From Phormidium sp. FACHB-1136 (GTDB lineage: Bacteria; Cyanobacteriota; Cyanobacteriia; Phormidesmidales; Phormidesmidaceae): DNA of 55,494 nt. Below the pieces are notes generated by a model that had not been told where the DNA came from, did no database searches, and worked only from the letters and a program-made list of their open reading frames with translations. A program made the position numbers and the translations under genes. How positions within the stretch are numbered: position 1 is the stretch's first letter; each line of letters begins with the position of its first letter. The stretch lies in assembly GCF_014697375.1 (NCBI RefSeq), contig NZ_JACJRS010000034.1:1-55494 (forward strand). Reading direction: 5' to 3'. Below are positions 46,386-55,489 of the stretch, in pieces.

Positions 46386-46391
46386 TACAAT
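46386..46391 (+). promoter_or_regulatory. -10 box of the Yfr1 promoter
   Basis: TACAAT lies 7-10 bases upstream of the inferred Yfr1 start. A -35 candidate is weak. Compact placement right before the sRNA supports it. Confidence 0.6.
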
Positions 46392-46397
46392 GGGAAA

Positions 46398-46471
46398 AAG
46401 CGGAGACGAAAGTTTCCGTTCACTCCTCACACCACACTCCGCCTGGGCCTTTGGGTTCAGGCGGTTTCTTT
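46398..46471 (+). ncRNA. yfr1: Yfr1 small regulatory RNA
   Basis: The gap between guaB3 and trxA contains the hallmark of Yfr1. It has a 5' hairpin CGGAGAC-GAAA-GTTTCCG (46401-46418), then an unpaired stretch holding the ultraconserved ACTCCTCACAC (46422-46432). A 3' terminator hairpin follows, CCGCCTG...CAGGCGG (46439-46464) with TTTCTTT. Yfr1 is a cyanobacterial sRNA that represses outer-membrane porin-type targets through the CUCCUCAC core, and it is often located near guaB/trxA. The 5' end is estimated from the -10 box. The rest of the 362-bp gap (46205-46385 and 46472-46566) shows only the trxA leader. Confidence 0.92.
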
Positions 46472-46566
46472 GGGGGCCGTTTCTTTTTGTATGGCCAGCG
46501 TTTAAAGGGGTGGTTTTTGGCTATGGTAAGATGGCGTGTGTTTAAGAAAGGCAAGGAAGACTAGGC

Positions 46567-46887
46567 ATGGCAGCCGCTCAGGTCACAGATTCTACGTTTA
46601 AGCAAGAAGTCCTCGAAAGTACCGTTCCCGTCCTGGTAGATTTTTGGGCTCCATGGTGTGGCCCCTGCCGGATGGTGGCTCCCGTGGTCGAGGAAATTGC
46701 CGAACAGTACGACGGCAAGGTGAAGGTGGTCAAGGTTAACACCGACGAAAACCCCCGAGTGGCCAGCGATTACGGCATTCGCAGCATCCCCACCCTGATG
46801 ATCTTCAAAGAAGGGCAGCGGGTGGATATGGTGGTTGGGGCCGTCCCCAAAACCACCCTGGCTAACACCCTAGAAAAGTATCTCTAG
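46567..46887 (+). CDS. trxA: Thioredoxin
   Basis: This 106-residue thioredoxin has the active site WCGPC (Cys31, Cys34) and the cis-Pro loop [10 protein letters not shown]. It reduces protein disulfides and would receive electrons from ferredoxin- or NADPH-thioredoxin reductase. The sequence is m-type/TrxA-like. Start ATG 46567 has AAGGAAGA 8-14 bases upstream. It ends 60 bases before an intrinsic terminator. Confidence 0.97.
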   Translation: MAAAQVTDSTFKQEVLESTVPVLVDFWAPWCGPCRMVAPVVEEIAEQYDGKVKVVKVNTDENPRVASDYGIRSIPTLMIFKEGQRVDMVVGAVPKTTLANTLEKYL

Positions 46888-46946
46888 GCTTCAGCTTATC
46901 CCGCTAAATTTCGCCCATTTCCAAGGGGCTTTGTCCCTCATTCTAA

Positions 46947-46977
46947 GCACCTGCTTCCTGGCGAGGCAGGTGTTTTT
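46947..46977 (+). terminator. Intrinsic terminator after trxA
   Basis: GCACCTGC-loop-GGCAGGTG followed by TTTTT forms a 7-bp stem (CACCTGC/GCAGGTG). Confidence 0.88.
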
Positions 46978-47063
46978 GCTGGATGCCGCCGCCGATGAGA
47001 ACACCCTCCGGCCCGATAACAATTCTCGGTAGAATAGAACACTGCCCATTTATTTCCAGTCCT

Positions 47064-48128
47064 ATGGTTACGACCCCTTCGACGCTTCCAGCCCATATCC
47101 AGGCCGATATGGCGATCTTGCTAGAGCATTTATCCACCCTGGAGCATGGCAAGCTGATTCGGCAGGTGCTAGAGACCATCCTGCGGATGATGAGCCGCGA
47201 GTCGGATCGCCTGGACTGGAAGATTCTCAACTATGCGCTGCTGGATATGGAGCAGGGCTTCCAGATTTTTCATCCCTACCGCCACACCCGCAAAATCACC
47301 ATTTTCGGCTCTGCCCGCATGGGATCCGACAATCCCGACTATGTCTTGGCCCAGCAATTTGCGGAGCAGGTGACCCAACTGGGCTTCATGGTGATGACCG
47401 GAGCCGGGGGCGGCATTATGGAGGCGGGCAACGCCGGGGCAGGGCCAGAGAATTCCTTTGGGTTGAACATTCAGCTTCCCTTCGAGCAGGGGGCCAACCC
47501 GGTGATGACCGACAACCCCAAACTGGTGAACTTCAAGTATTTCTTTACCCGCAAGCTGTTTTTTATTCGTGAGAGCGATGCCCTGGCCCTGTTCCCCGGT
47601 GGCTTTGGCACCCAGGACGAGGGGTTCGAGTCCCTAACGCTGATTCAAACGGGCAAGGCCGACCCAATGCCCGTCGTGCTGATCGACCATCCCGGCAGCA
47701 ACTACTGGAAAGACTGGGACACCTACATTCGGAATCACCTGATGGAGCGCGGCTTGATTAGCCCCGACGATCCCAGTCTCTACACCATCACCGACAACGT
47801 AGACGATGCCTGCCATGCCATCAGCAGCTTTTATCGGGTTTACCACTCCTGCCGCTATGTGGGAGATCGACTGGTGCTACGCCTCAAAGGCGAGTTGCCC
47901 GATGCGGCAGTGATGCTACTCAACGAAGAGTATGGCGACATTCTGTCCAAGGGCCAGATTGAGAAGTCGGCAGCGCTCCCGGAGGAAAAAAACGATGAAA
48001 CCATCTCCCTACCCCGGCTGGTGCTGCACTTTAACCACCGAGACTTTGCCAAACTCCACCAATTGATCCGACGGCTGAACGACCTGGGCGATGGGCGTCC
48101 CGAAATGGAGCATCCAGAACGGAAATAA
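47064..48128 (+). CDS. LOG-family protein (cytokinin riboside monophosphate hydrolase-like)
   Basis: This 354-residue protein has an N-terminal helical region (residues 1-70) and the Rossmann-type LOG domain. The nucleotide-binding FGSAR is at 81-85, [15 protein letters not shown] at 112-126, and the signature PGGFGTQDE at 178-186 (PGGxGTxxE). LOG enzymes release adenine-type base from nucleoside monophosphates; longer versions like this are annotated as possible AMP nucleosidase-like proteins, and the substrate is uncertain. Start ATG 47064; the frame extends 27 codons upstream without similarity. It overlaps nothing and lies 73 bp before gloA. Confidence 0.85.
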   Translation: MVTTPSTLPAHIQADMAILLEHLSTLEHGKLIRQVLETILRMMSRESDRLDWKILNYALLDMEQGFQIFHPYRHTRKITIFGSARMGSDNPDYVLAQQFAEQVTQLGFMVMTGAGGGIMEAGNAGAGPENSFGLNIQLPFEQGANPVMTDNPKLVNFKYFFTRKLFFIRESDALALFPGGFGTQDEGFESLTLIQTGKADPMPVVLIDHPGSNYWKDWDTYIRNHLMERGLISPDDPSLYTITDNVDDACHAISSFYRVYHSCRYVGDRLVLRLKGELPDAAVMLLNEEYGDILSKGQIEKSAALPEEKNDETISLPRLVLHFNHRDFAKLHQLIRRLNDLGDGRPEMEHPERK

Positions 48129-48201
48129 CGCTCCGCCCCTTTCTGGCTGGGTTGAATCTCGGCACAATGGAACAGATCTATTTTTGAAGGATGTGAAAGC
48201 C

Positions 48202-48612
48202 ATGCGACTCCTACATACCATGCTGCGAGTGGGCGATCTGGAACGGTCGCTGAAATTCTACTGCGACGTGCTGGGGATGCAGCTCCTGCGCAAGAAGGAC
48301 TATCCCGGTGGCGAGTTTACCCTGGCTTTTGTGGGCTATGGCGACGAGGCCGACCACACCGTCCTCGAACTCACCTACAACTGGGGAGTAGAGTCCTACG
48401 ACTTGGGCACCGCCTACGGCCACATCGCCCTGGGGGTAGACGACATTTACAAAACCTGTGAGCAAATTAAGGCCATGGGCGGCCATGTGGTACGGGAACC
48501 TGGCCCCATGAAGCATGGCTCGACAGTCATTGCCTTTGTGCAAGACCCCGATGGCTACAAGGTGGAACTGATTCAACTGGGCACCTCCGCAGGCACCACC
48601 AAGGCCAGCTAG
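48202..48612 (+). CDS. gloA: Lactoylglutathione lyase (glyoxalase I)
   Basis: This 136-residue enzyme converts the methylglyoxal-glutathione hemithioacetal to lactoylglutathione. The metal ligands His5, Glu56, His74 and Glu122 are all present ([33 protein letters not shown]). Length is typical of the short Ni-type bacterial enzyme. ATG 48202 follows GAAGGATG about 8 bases upstream. The longer frame that overlaps the LOG gene has no family similarity before it. Confidence 0.95.
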   Translation: MRLLHTMLRVGDLERSLKFYCDVLGMQLLRKKDYPGGEFTLAFVGYGDEADHTVLELTYNWGVESYDLGTAYGHIALGVDDIYKTCEQIKAMGGHVVREPGPMKHGSTVIAFVQDPDGYKVELIQLGTSAGTTKAS

Positions 48613-48710
48613 TTCCGATCCTAAAACCCGGTGCCCTGATTGCCCAACCCATCGACCATGAGGTCTCCTCGCTCGCTGATACCGGGGGCAAACAAGCCGG
48701 ATTGGTATCA
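48613..48710 (+). repeat. MITE-like palindromic element, copy 4
   Basis: CTGATTGCCCAACCCATCGA, then GAGGTCTCCTCGCTCGCTGA, then TACCGGGGGCAAACAAGCCG and GATTGGTATCA. It aligns to the reverse complement of copy 5. The left end is diverged. It lies between gloA and hli in the 327-bp gap; the rest of the gap is the hli upstream region, which has no other feature I recognise. Confidence 0.8.
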
Positions 48711-48939
48711 AAGCTTTTTGACGGTGCGCCAGCCCGTCAGCCCGTTTTCTATACCCAGGTCAGTCCCTAGGCTTCAAATCCTGGTATTTCTCTATACCAT
48801 TCGCCCAGACTATAGGTCACGCTTATTTCTACCATCGAAAAAAAGTTAGGCTGACAGGCTACCGCTTTAGGAAAGTTATGTTAACTTAAGTTACAGGATG
48901 TTGAATTGTTTGCCCTCTATCCTCTAGGAGTTACTCACC

Positions 48940-49083
48940 ATGGAAAACAACGAAAGCAAATTTGGCTTCGTGGCCTTTGCTGAAACCTGGAACGGTCGTC
49001 TGGCCATGCTGGGCTTCGTCATCGGCGTTGCTACCGAGCTGCTCACTGGTCAAGGTATTCTGTCTCAAATCGGCTTGATGTAA
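48940..49083 (+). CDS. hli: High-light-inducible protein (one-helix Hli/Scp)
   Basis: This 47-residue protein begins MENNESKFGFVAFAETWNGR. It has the chlorophyll-binding motif ExxNGRxAMxGF with Glu15, Asn18 and Arg20, then one membrane helix to about residue 41. Hli proteins bind chlorophyll and carotenoid and protect or help assemble photosystems under excess light. Start ATG 48940 has CTAGGAG 9 bases upstream. It ends before a perfect intrinsic terminator and is flanked by inverted MITE copies. Confidence 0.95.
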   Translation: MENNESKFGFVAFAETWNGRLAMLGFVIGVATELLTGQGILSQIGLM

Positions 49084-49166
49084 GCCCCTCGGCTTCGCTG
49101 GGCGACGATTTCCAAAGATTGCCTAGGTCGTCCGTAAAGCCATCGCTTAAAACCGTGAGAATTGTA

Positions 49167-49193
49167 GGGAAGCCGTCACTGGCTTCCCTTTTT
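49167..49193 (+). terminator. Intrinsic terminator after hli
   Basis: GGGAAGCC-GTCACT-GGCTTCCC followed by TTTTT is a perfect 8-bp stem. Confidence 0.95.
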
Positions 49194-49207
49194 CGTGGTG
49201 GTCTGGT

Positions 49208-49313
49208 GATACCCAATCCGGCTCGGCTGCCCCCGGTATCAGCGGGTGAGGAGACCTCACCCCTACGATTTAATGGGTTGGGAATCGGGGGATAGGGGTC
49301 GGATTGGGGATGA
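49208..49313 (-). repeat. MITE-like palindromic element, copy 5 (full length)
   Basis: On the plus strand GATACCCAATCCGGCTCGGC, then CCCCCGGTATCAGCGGGTGA and GGAGACCTCACCC, and on to GGATTGGGGATGA. The terminal GATACCCAATCC and GGATTGGGGATGA are imperfect inverted repeats. The internal hairpin is GGGTGAGG-AGA-CCTCACCC. Its right end reaches to within 22 bp of the pgi stop. Confidence 0.85.
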
Positions 49314-49334
49314 GACCCTTGGGACTGACTGGCC

Positions 49335-50924
49335 CTAGGGCAGGGCGGCGATTTTAATCACATCGGGATAGCCCGGATTGCCATGGATCACCACCTGGCG
49401 CTGGTTGGTATGGAGGTGGCGCACCAGGGCGTAGATGATTTCGATGTCGTCGGGATAGCCCGCCTTGGCCGCGAGTTCCTTCAGGCTGAGGGCTTCGGGG
49501 CTTTGACGCAGGGTCTCGACGATGGCGTTTTGCACCTTTAGCACCTCGGCGGCGGCTTTTTTGCCCGCTTCCACACCGGGCTGGTGGTAGGCGTTGATGT
49601 TCACCAGGGAGGCATACAGCCCCACAGCCCTCTCGTAGAGGGCGATCAGGGCACCGACGGTGTGGGCGTTGACTTCGGGGATGGTGATGGTGATGGATTC
49701 GCGGGCGTTTTCGTAGAGGGCCTTGCGGGTGCCCTGCAAAAAGCCGCAGAGATAGTCGCCAGAGGTAATCCCCGGTTCCAGTTCGATGGAATCCCTGGAT
49801 CGATCCTTCAGCACCTCAATGAAGGTGACGAAGAAACTGGGCAGGCCGTCCCGCAACTGTTGGACGTAGGCGTGTTGGTCGGTGGAACCCTTGTTGCCGT
49901 AGACCGCAATGCCCTGGTAGACCAGATTGCCGTCGAGATCCTTTTCCTTACCGAGGGATTCCATCACCAACTGCTGGAGGTAGCGGCTGAATAGCAGCAG
50001 GCTGTCTTTGTAGGGCAGCACCACCATGTCTTTGTCGCCCTTGCCGTTGCCCGCGTAGTACCAGGCTAGGGCAATTAGGGCGGCGGGGTTGCGGCGCAGG
50101 TCGGGGACGCGGGTGGCGGTATCCATCTCCTTGGCCCCGCCCAGGATGGAGCGAATGCTGATGTTTTGCAGGGCGGCGGGTAGCAATCCCACGGCGGACA
50201 GTTCCGAGGTGCGGCCCCCCACCCAGTCGCGCATGGGGAAGGTGGCTAGCCAGCCCTCTTGGATCGCCTGGTTTTCCAGTTGGCTCCCCCGTCCGGTGAC
50301 GGCCACCGCCTGTTTGGGGAAATTCAGCCCCTTGGCTTTAAACTCGTCCATTACCTCCAACATGCCGTTGCGGGTTTCGGGGGTGCCGCCGGATTTAGAG
50401 GTAACAATCACCAGGGTGGTAGGCAGCGCGTCCTCCAGCTTGCCGAGGATGCGGTCGATGCCTTCGGGGTCGGTGTTGTCGATGAAATGAATGTTCAGAG
50501 GCGGAAAATCTGGCCCCAGGGCTTGGGCGACAAACTGCGGCCCTAGGGCCGATCCGCCAATGCCGATGGAGAGGATGTCGGTAAAGCGAGGCTGGCCCGG
50601 TGGCGCAATATTTCCGGTGCGTACCTGGCTGGCAAAGTGCTCGATCTGCACCAGGGTATCGAGGATGTCTTGCTTCAGTTCGGGGGTGGGGGCCAGTTCG
50701 GCGTTGCGTAGCCAGTAATGGCCCACCATGCGGTTTTCGTCGGGGTTGGCGATGGCTCCAGCCTCTAGGGCAGCCATATCTGCAAAAGCCTTGGCAAAGC
50801 GGGGCTGCATGTCGGCCAAGAAGGCATCATCAAACCCCATGCGGCTGACATCAAGGTAAAAGCCCAGCCCTTCGTGGTAGTAGAGCCAGTCTTTGTAGCG
50901 TTGCCAAAGAGCCGCTGCCGTCAT
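49335..50924 (-). CDS. pgi: Glucose-6-phosphate isomerase
   Basis: This 529-residue enzyme interconverts glucose-6-phosphate and fructose-6-phosphate. Signatures include [20 protein letters not shown] (sugar-phosphate loop), [17 protein letters not shown] and [17 protein letters not shown]. The length and C-terminus agree with cyanobacterial enzymes. ATG 50924 is preferred because AAGGAAGA lies about 9 bases upstream; the longer frame adds nine residues without a ribosome-binding site. It sits among carbohydrate genes, with glgC nearby. Confidence 0.96.
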   Translation of the reverse strand: MTAAALWQRYKDWLYYHEGLGFYLDVSRMGFDDAFLADMQPRFAKAFADMAALEAGAIANPDENRMVGHYWLRNAELAPTPELKQDILDTLVQIEHFASQVRTGNIAPPGQPRFTDILSIGIGGSALGPQFVAQALGPDFPPLNIHFIDNTDPEGIDRILGKLEDALPTTLVIVTSKSGGTPETRNGMLEVMDEFKAKGLNFPKQAVAVTGRGSQLENQAIQEGWLATFPMRDWVGGRTSELSAVGLLPAALQNISIRSILGGAKEMDTATRVPDLRRNPAALIALAWYYAGNGKGDKDMVVLPYKDSLLLFSRYLQQLVMESLGKEKDLDGNLVYQGIAVYGNKGSTDQHAYVQQLRDGLPSFFVTFIEVLKDRSRDSIELEPGITSGDYLCGFLQGTRKALYENARESITITIPEVNAHTVGALIALYERAVGLYASLVNINAYHQPGVEAGKKAAAEVLKVQNAIVETLRQSPEALSLKELAAKAGYPDDIEIIYALVRHLHTNQRQVVIHGNPGYPDVIKIAALP

Positions 50925-51082
50925 CGTGATTCTTCCTTGTACGAACCCCATGCTCTATTAGTGTACTGAAGGGGCGCTCTTTCGTTCTGTGCAATTTCGG
51001 CCCAATTTCCGCAGAATTGTGGCCCAAGAACCGATGGGAAAGCCCAACCTGTCCTAGAAAAGCACACCCCTCAGCCGTTGGC

Positions 51083-51457
51083 CTAGGAGAGGTGTGCCTT
51101 GGCAGCACGCAGACGGGTGGACATGCTGCGGATCACCTCTAGGGCAAAGAGGGGGGTTTCCTGCACCAAAAACTTGAAGTGGGTTTTATCCATAGCGGCC
51201 AGCTTGCAGTCGGTTTTGGCGACGGCGGTGGAGGCCCGCAGGGGGGGATCTTGCACTAGCGCCCCTTCCCCAAACACGTCCCCGGCCTGGATAGTCTCGA
51301 AGACCTTGCCGTTGACCATCATGTCCACTTCGCCCTCGATCACGCCGTACATGACCTGGCCCGTGGTGCCAATTTCAAAGATGGTTTCCCCCGCTTTGAA
51401 CAGATGAATATCGGGGGCTTTCGTAAAGAGCGAAATGGCATGGGCCGGATTCAGCAT
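51083..51457 (-). CDS. Single cyclic-nucleotide-binding-domain protein
   Basis: This 124-residue protein is one CNB domain. The roll contains IHLFKAGETIFEIGTTGQVM and the phosphate-binding cassette reads FGEGALVQDPPLRASTAVAK. The canonical Arg and Glu of cAMP-binding cassettes correspond to RAS and GEGAL. There is no HTH or other effector. Start ATG 51457 has GAGAGG 8 bases upstream. It lies 158 bp upstream of pgi in the same direction, so a shared transcript is possible. Function unknown; it may bind cAMP or have lost ligand binding. Confidence 0.82.
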   Translation of the reverse strand: MLNPAHAISLFTKAPDIHLFKAGETIFEIGTTGQVMYGVIEGEVDMMVNGKVFETIQAGDVFGEGALVQDPPLRASTAVAKTDCKLAAMDKTHFKFLVQETPLFALEVIRSMSTRLRAAKAHLS

Positions 51458-51712
51458 GGCGTCGCCTCTCAACAGTTCTCAACAGTGTGGATACACAGAT
51501 ATCGCTGCCATTCTATAGCGGCAACCGAGTCGGCGGGTTAACGTCACTTTAAGCCCCTGGGAGCATGGCCCTTGCTAGGGTCCTAGGGAGAACGTGGTCT
51601 GGGTCACAATCTGCCACAATCTTCAACGATCCCCCTTGTCAAGGTGTACCCTCCGGCCCAAACTGTAGATGTGCAAACTAAGGTCATCCGTGGGGATCAA
51701 CGAGGAAGCGTC

Positions 51713-53002
51713 GTGAAATCAGTATTGGCGATTATTTTGGGTGGGGGTGCCGGCACCCGGTTGTATCCATTAACCAAGTTTCGGGCCAAGCCAGCGGTTC
51801 CCCTGGCCGGGAAGTATCGCCTCATTGACATCCCGGTAAGTAACTGCATCAATTCCGAAATTCATAAGATTTATGTTCTGACGCAATTCAATTCCGCCTC
51901 CCTCAACCGCCATATTTCGCGGGCCTACCAGTTTTCCCACTTCACGGAAGGCTTTGTAGAAGTGTTGGCGGCTCAGCAAACCCCCGATAGCCCTAGCTGG
52001 TTCCAAGGCACAGCGGATGCCGTGCGGAAATACCTCTGGCTGTTCGAGACCTGGAATGTGGATGATTTCCTGATTTTGTCCGGGGATCATCTCTACCGGA
52101 TGGACTACAGCCTATTTGTGGAACGCCACCGAGCCACCAATGCGGATATCACCCTGTCCGTGGTGCCGATTGGCTATAAGCAAGCCTCGGAATTTGGCCT
52201 GATGAAAATCGACGGCACCGGGCGCGTGGTGGATTTCAGCGAAAAACCCAAGGGTGACGCCCTAGATCGCATGAAGGTGGATACCACGGTCCTCGGCCTC
52301 ACTCCCGACCAGGCCAAGGAACAGCCCTTCATCGCCTCCATGGGGATCTATGTCTTCAAAAAGCAAGTTCTGATCGACCTACTGCGTAAGGGTCTGGATC
52401 AAACCGACTTTGGCAAAGAAATTATTCCGGCTTCGGCGCGGGATCACAACGTTCAAGCCTACCTGTTTGATGGCTACTGGGAAGACATCGGGACGATTGA
52501 GGCATTCTATGACGCGAACCTGGCGCTGACCATGCAGCCCCAGCCGCCCTTCAGCTTCTACCACGAAGACGCCCCCATCTACACCCGTTCCCGCTATCTG
52601 CCCCCCAACAAACTCCAGGATTGCCACATCACCGAATCCAGCATCACCGAGGGCTGCATTCTCAAGAATTGTCGCGTCCACCATTCCGTCATCGGTCTAC
52701 GCCAGCGCATCAATGCCAACTGCGTCATCGAAGATTCTCTGCTGATGGGGGCCGACTACTACGAACCCCTCTCGGAAAGTAGCCAGCACCTCACCCGCAG
52801 CAAAGTGCCCATGGGCGTGGGCGAAGGGTCGGTGATTCGTCGCGCCATCATCGACAAAAACGCCCGCATTGGCCGCAACGTGCAGATCGTCAACAAAGAA
52901 AACGTCCAAGAGGCGGAACGGGAAGACCTGGGCTTCTATATCCGTAGTGGCATCGTAGTGGTGCTGAAAAATGCCACTATCCCCGACGGCATGATCATCT
53001 AG
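51713..53002 (+). CDS. glgC: Glucose-1-phosphate adenylyltransferase (ADP-glucose pyrophosphorylase)
   Basis: This 429-residue enzyme makes ADP-glucose for glycogen synthesis from glucose-1-phosphate and ATP. It begins [20 protein letters not shown] from GTG 51713, supported by AGGAAG 6 bases upstream and by the typical length. [10 protein letters not shown] and the central [13 protein letters not shown] are family signatures. The C-terminal left-handed beta-helix (residues about 300-425) is normal. It overlaps the next gene by one base (TAGTG), so the two are coupled. Confidence 0.97.
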   Translation: MKSVLAIILGGGAGTRLYPLTKFRAKPAVPLAGKYRLIDIPVSNCINSEIHKIYVLTQFNSASLNRHISRAYQFSHFTEGFVEVLAAQQTPDSPSWFQGTADAVRKYLWLFETWNVDDFLILSGDHLYRMDYSLFVERHRATNADITLSVVPIGYKQASEFGLMKIDGTGRVVDFSEKPKGDALDRMKVDTTVLGLTPDQAKEQPFIASMGIYVFKKQVLIDLLRKGLDQTDFGKEIIPASARDHNVQAYLFDGYWEDIGTIEAFYDANLALTMQPQPPFSFYHEDAPIYTRSRYLPPNKLQDCHITESSITEGCILKNCRVHHSVIGLRQRINANCVIEDSLLMGADYYEPLSESSQHLTRSKVPMGVGEGSVIRRAIIDKNARIGRNVQIVNKENVQEAEREDLGFYIRSGIVVVLKNATIPDGMII

Positions 53003-54651
53003 TGTGGCGGTGGGGTCGATGGTTTTTGCTGGCCTTTTTGACGGTGCGGCTGTGGTTTTGGGTTGGGGCTTTCCCTAATCCCGACGAAGCCTACTACTGG
53101 CTGTGGGGTCAGCATCCCAGCTTTTCCTACTACGACCATCCCCCCTTTCACGCCTGGGTACAGGGGCTTTTTTCAACCCTGCTCGGACGGTCTACCTGGG
53201 TGCTGCGGCTGTCGAACCTGGTCAGCAACGGGATTTTGGCCGTTACCCTTTACCGCGTGGGCCGCTATCTCTATGGCGAGGACGGCGAAGATCGGCTGTG
53301 GCTGATGATTTTGCTGCTGGTGGCATCGCCGCTGTTTTTCCTATTTTTGGCGATGGCATGGCACGACCACTGGCTCGTCACCTTGGCCGTCCTCAGCAGC
53401 TTTGATTTTGTCCGGTTTGTGGATGGCTACCAGGCCGATGGTCACGGAAAATCCCGCCCCCTCTACCGATCTGCCCTGTTTTTAGGCTTGGCCGGACTCA
53501 GCAAATACAATGCCGTCTTTGTGGGGCTGGGCTTTTTGGTGACGCTGTTGACCCAGCGATCTTTAAGACGGTTGTTTTTGGATTTCCGACTGTACCTGGC
53601 CTTGGGGATCACAATTCTAACCCTGTCTCCCATTCTGATTTGGAACTGGCAGCAGGGGTTTGCCTCCTTTCAGTTCTATGGCGAGCGCACCAGCGACAAC
53701 GGATTAACCCTAAATGTCCTGCAACCGCTGGTCTTTTTGCTGCTTTGCGCCCTCATCCTTGGCCCTATTCACTCCTGGGGGCTGTGGCGCATAGGGCGAC
53801 GGTGGCGACGGGTCAACCAAACTTTTGTGCGACCTTCTCTTTATCCGGTGGTGGCAGGGTGGATTTTTGCTCTTTCGACGGGTACCTTTGTCGCCCTCTC
53901 CCTGGTTTCCGTGGCGCTGTATTACTGGAATATCCTGGCCTACCCGCTGCTGTTTCCCCTGCTGGCGGATCGCTTCTATCGTCCCAGTAGATTGCCAGAT
54001 TCAGATCAGGCTGACACGAGTTATGGGGAGATCCCACCGAGTCAACCCCGTCAACTCCAGGATCAGCCGGATCGAGATGGGTTATTGCCTCTTCGCTATC
54101 CCCGTCAGATGATTGCGGCTCAAGGGTTAGGGCTGTTTACCGTGGTGGTTCTAACCATTCACTACACAATCATTCCCATCACCGCTCTGTTTGGGCCAGC
54201 CGATCATGACAGTGCCGCCCTCTTTGGCTGGGATGCTATCGCCGCCGCCGTCACCGCCCAGGCCGAACCCCTAGATAATCCGCTGCTGTTGACCACGGAT
54301 TACCGATCTGCTGGGGCGTTGGCTTACCAGTTGGATAACCCTAACGTCCTCGCCATTTCGGGCCGCATTGACCAAACCGACTTTTGGTATGACATTGAAG
54401 CCTTGGATGGACGGGATGCGGTACTGTTGGGAGAAGATTGGCACCCGATTTGTCCCGCCCACTTGGCTATGTTTGAACGTACAGGATCGTCCCAAACCCT
54501 CACCATTCGGCGTTTTGGTCGCCCGATTCAGACCTACCACCTCGTCACGGGCTACGGACTGCGGGCTAAGGACATTGGTTCTCCCCTCGATCCCGCCTAT
54601 CCCCTGGCCTTCACCACCGACGGCGAACGCTGCCAGCCGGATGCGCCCTGA
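53002..54651 (+). CDS. GT39-type membrane glycosyltransferase
   Basis: This 549-residue polytopic protein has about ten membrane segments and the N-terminal motif NPDEAYYWLWGQHPSFSYYD. That carries the acidic DE pair and the YYDHPP of ArnT/PMT-like, lipid-linked-sugar glycosyltransferases. The C-terminal ~150 residues are a soluble, probably periplasmic domain. Acceptor and sugar are unknown. Start is GTG 53002, overlapping the glgC stop. Coupling with glycogen synthesis genes is unexpected and may simply be operon drift. Confidence 0.82.
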   Translation: MWRWGRWFLLAFLTVRLWFWVGAFPNPDEAYYWLWGQHPSFSYYDHPPFHAWVQGLFSTLLGRSTWVLRLSNLVSNGILAVTLYRVGRYLYGEDGEDRLWLMILLLVASPLFFLFLAMAWHDHWLVTLAVLSSFDFVRFVDGYQADGHGKSRPLYRSALFLGLAGLSKYNAVFVGLGFLVTLLTQRSLRRLFLDFRLYLALGITILTLSPILIWNWQQGFASFQFYGERTSDNGLTLNVLQPLVFLLLCALILGPIHSWGLWRIGRRWRRVNQTFVRPSLYPVVAGWIFALSTGTFVALSLVSVALYYWNILAYPLLFPLLADRFYRPSRLPDSDQADTSYGEIPPSQPRQLQDQPDRDGLLPLRYPRQMIAAQGLGLFTVVVLTIHYTIIPITALFGPADHDSAALFGWDAIAAAVTAQAEPLDNPLLLTTDYRSAGALAYQLDNPNVLAISGRIDQTDFWYDIEALDGRDAVLLGEDWHPICPAHLAMFERTGSSQTLTIRRFGRPIQTYHLVTGYGLRAKDIGSPLDPAYPLAFTTDGERCQPDAP

Positions 54652-54748
54652 AGCTTGCCCAGTCCGGCAGATCACGATTCGGTTCACCACAGTACAGCCG
54701 ACAATGCGACAATGGGGCAGACTGAATTCAGCGTTTGAGAGATTTTCT

Positions 54749-55489
54749 ATGCGTTCTGACCTACAACAGGCTTTGGCCAACCAAACCGCCCTCAAAATCA
54801 TTAGCGGTCTCACCAACTTCAACGCCGCCCATGTGGTGGATATTGTGAAGGCGGCTGATCAGGGTGGGGCCACCTTCGTAGACATCGCTGCCGATGCGGA
54901 ACTGGTGCGTTTGGCCAAGGCAGCGACCGACCTGCCCATTTGCGTTTCTGCCGTCGATCCCGCTGCCTTTTTGGCACCCGTGGCCGCTGGGGCGGATCTG
55001 ATCGAAATCGGCAACTTTGACGCCTTCTACGCCCAAGGTCGCCGCTTTGAGGCCCCTGAAGTGCTCGACCTCACCCACCGCACCCGTGCCCTGCTGCCGG
55101 AAATCACCCTCTCCGTCACCGTGCCCCACATCCTAGCCCTAGATGAGCAGGTGGCCCTGGCCGAAGCCCTGGTCGCCGCCGGAGCCGACATCATCCAAAC
55201 CGAAGGCGGCACCAGCAGTCAGCCCACCCACCCCGGCACCCTGGGCCTGATCGAAAAAGCCGCTCCCACCCTGGCCGCCGCCTACGAAATCTCCCGTGCC
55301 GTGTCCGTGTCCGTGCTCTGCGCTTCTGGTCTGTCCGATGTGACCGCCCCCATGGCCATTGCCGCCGGGGCCGCTGGCGTGGGCGTAGGTTCCGCCGTCA
55401 ACAAGCTGGATAACCCCCTGGCCATGGTCGCTGTGGTTCGCAAACTGGCCGAAAGCCTGCAAACCGCCAAGGTTGCCGCTCGCGCCTAG
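54749..55489 (+). CDS. ycf23: Ycf23/DUF561 protein
   Basis: This 246-residue TIM-barrel-like protein is the cyanobacterial/plastid Ycf23 (DUF561). Recognisable segments are ALKIISGLTNFNAAHVVDIV, ICVSAVDPAAFLAPVAAGAD, LIEIGNFDAFYAQGRRFEAP and IIQTEGGTSSQP. Function is unknown; it is conserved in cyanobacteria and red-algal plastids. ATG 54749 gives the family N-terminus; the open frame extends far upstream into the GT39 gene without meaning. It ends five bases before the window edge. Confidence 0.93.
   Translation: MRSDLQQALANQTALKIISGLTNFNAAHVVDIVKAADQGGATFVDIAADAELVRLAKAATDLPICVSAVDPAAFLAPVAAGADLIEIGNFDAFYAQGRRFEAPEVLDLTHRTRALLPEITLSVTVPHILALDEQVALAEALVAAGADIIQTEGGTSSQPTHPGTLGLIEKAAPTLAAAYEISRAVSVSVLCASGLSDVTAPMAIAAGAAGVGVGSAVNKLDNPLAMVAVVRKLAESLQTAKVAARA

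Noticed and set aside
46256..46564. A 102-codon plus-strand frame between guaB3 and trxA
   Set aside because: It runs through the Yfr1 hairpins and has no coding character.
54368..54748. An extended N-terminus for Ycf23 (373 codons)
   Set aside because: It reads antisense-like sequence inside the GT39 gene; family similarity begins at ATG 54749.
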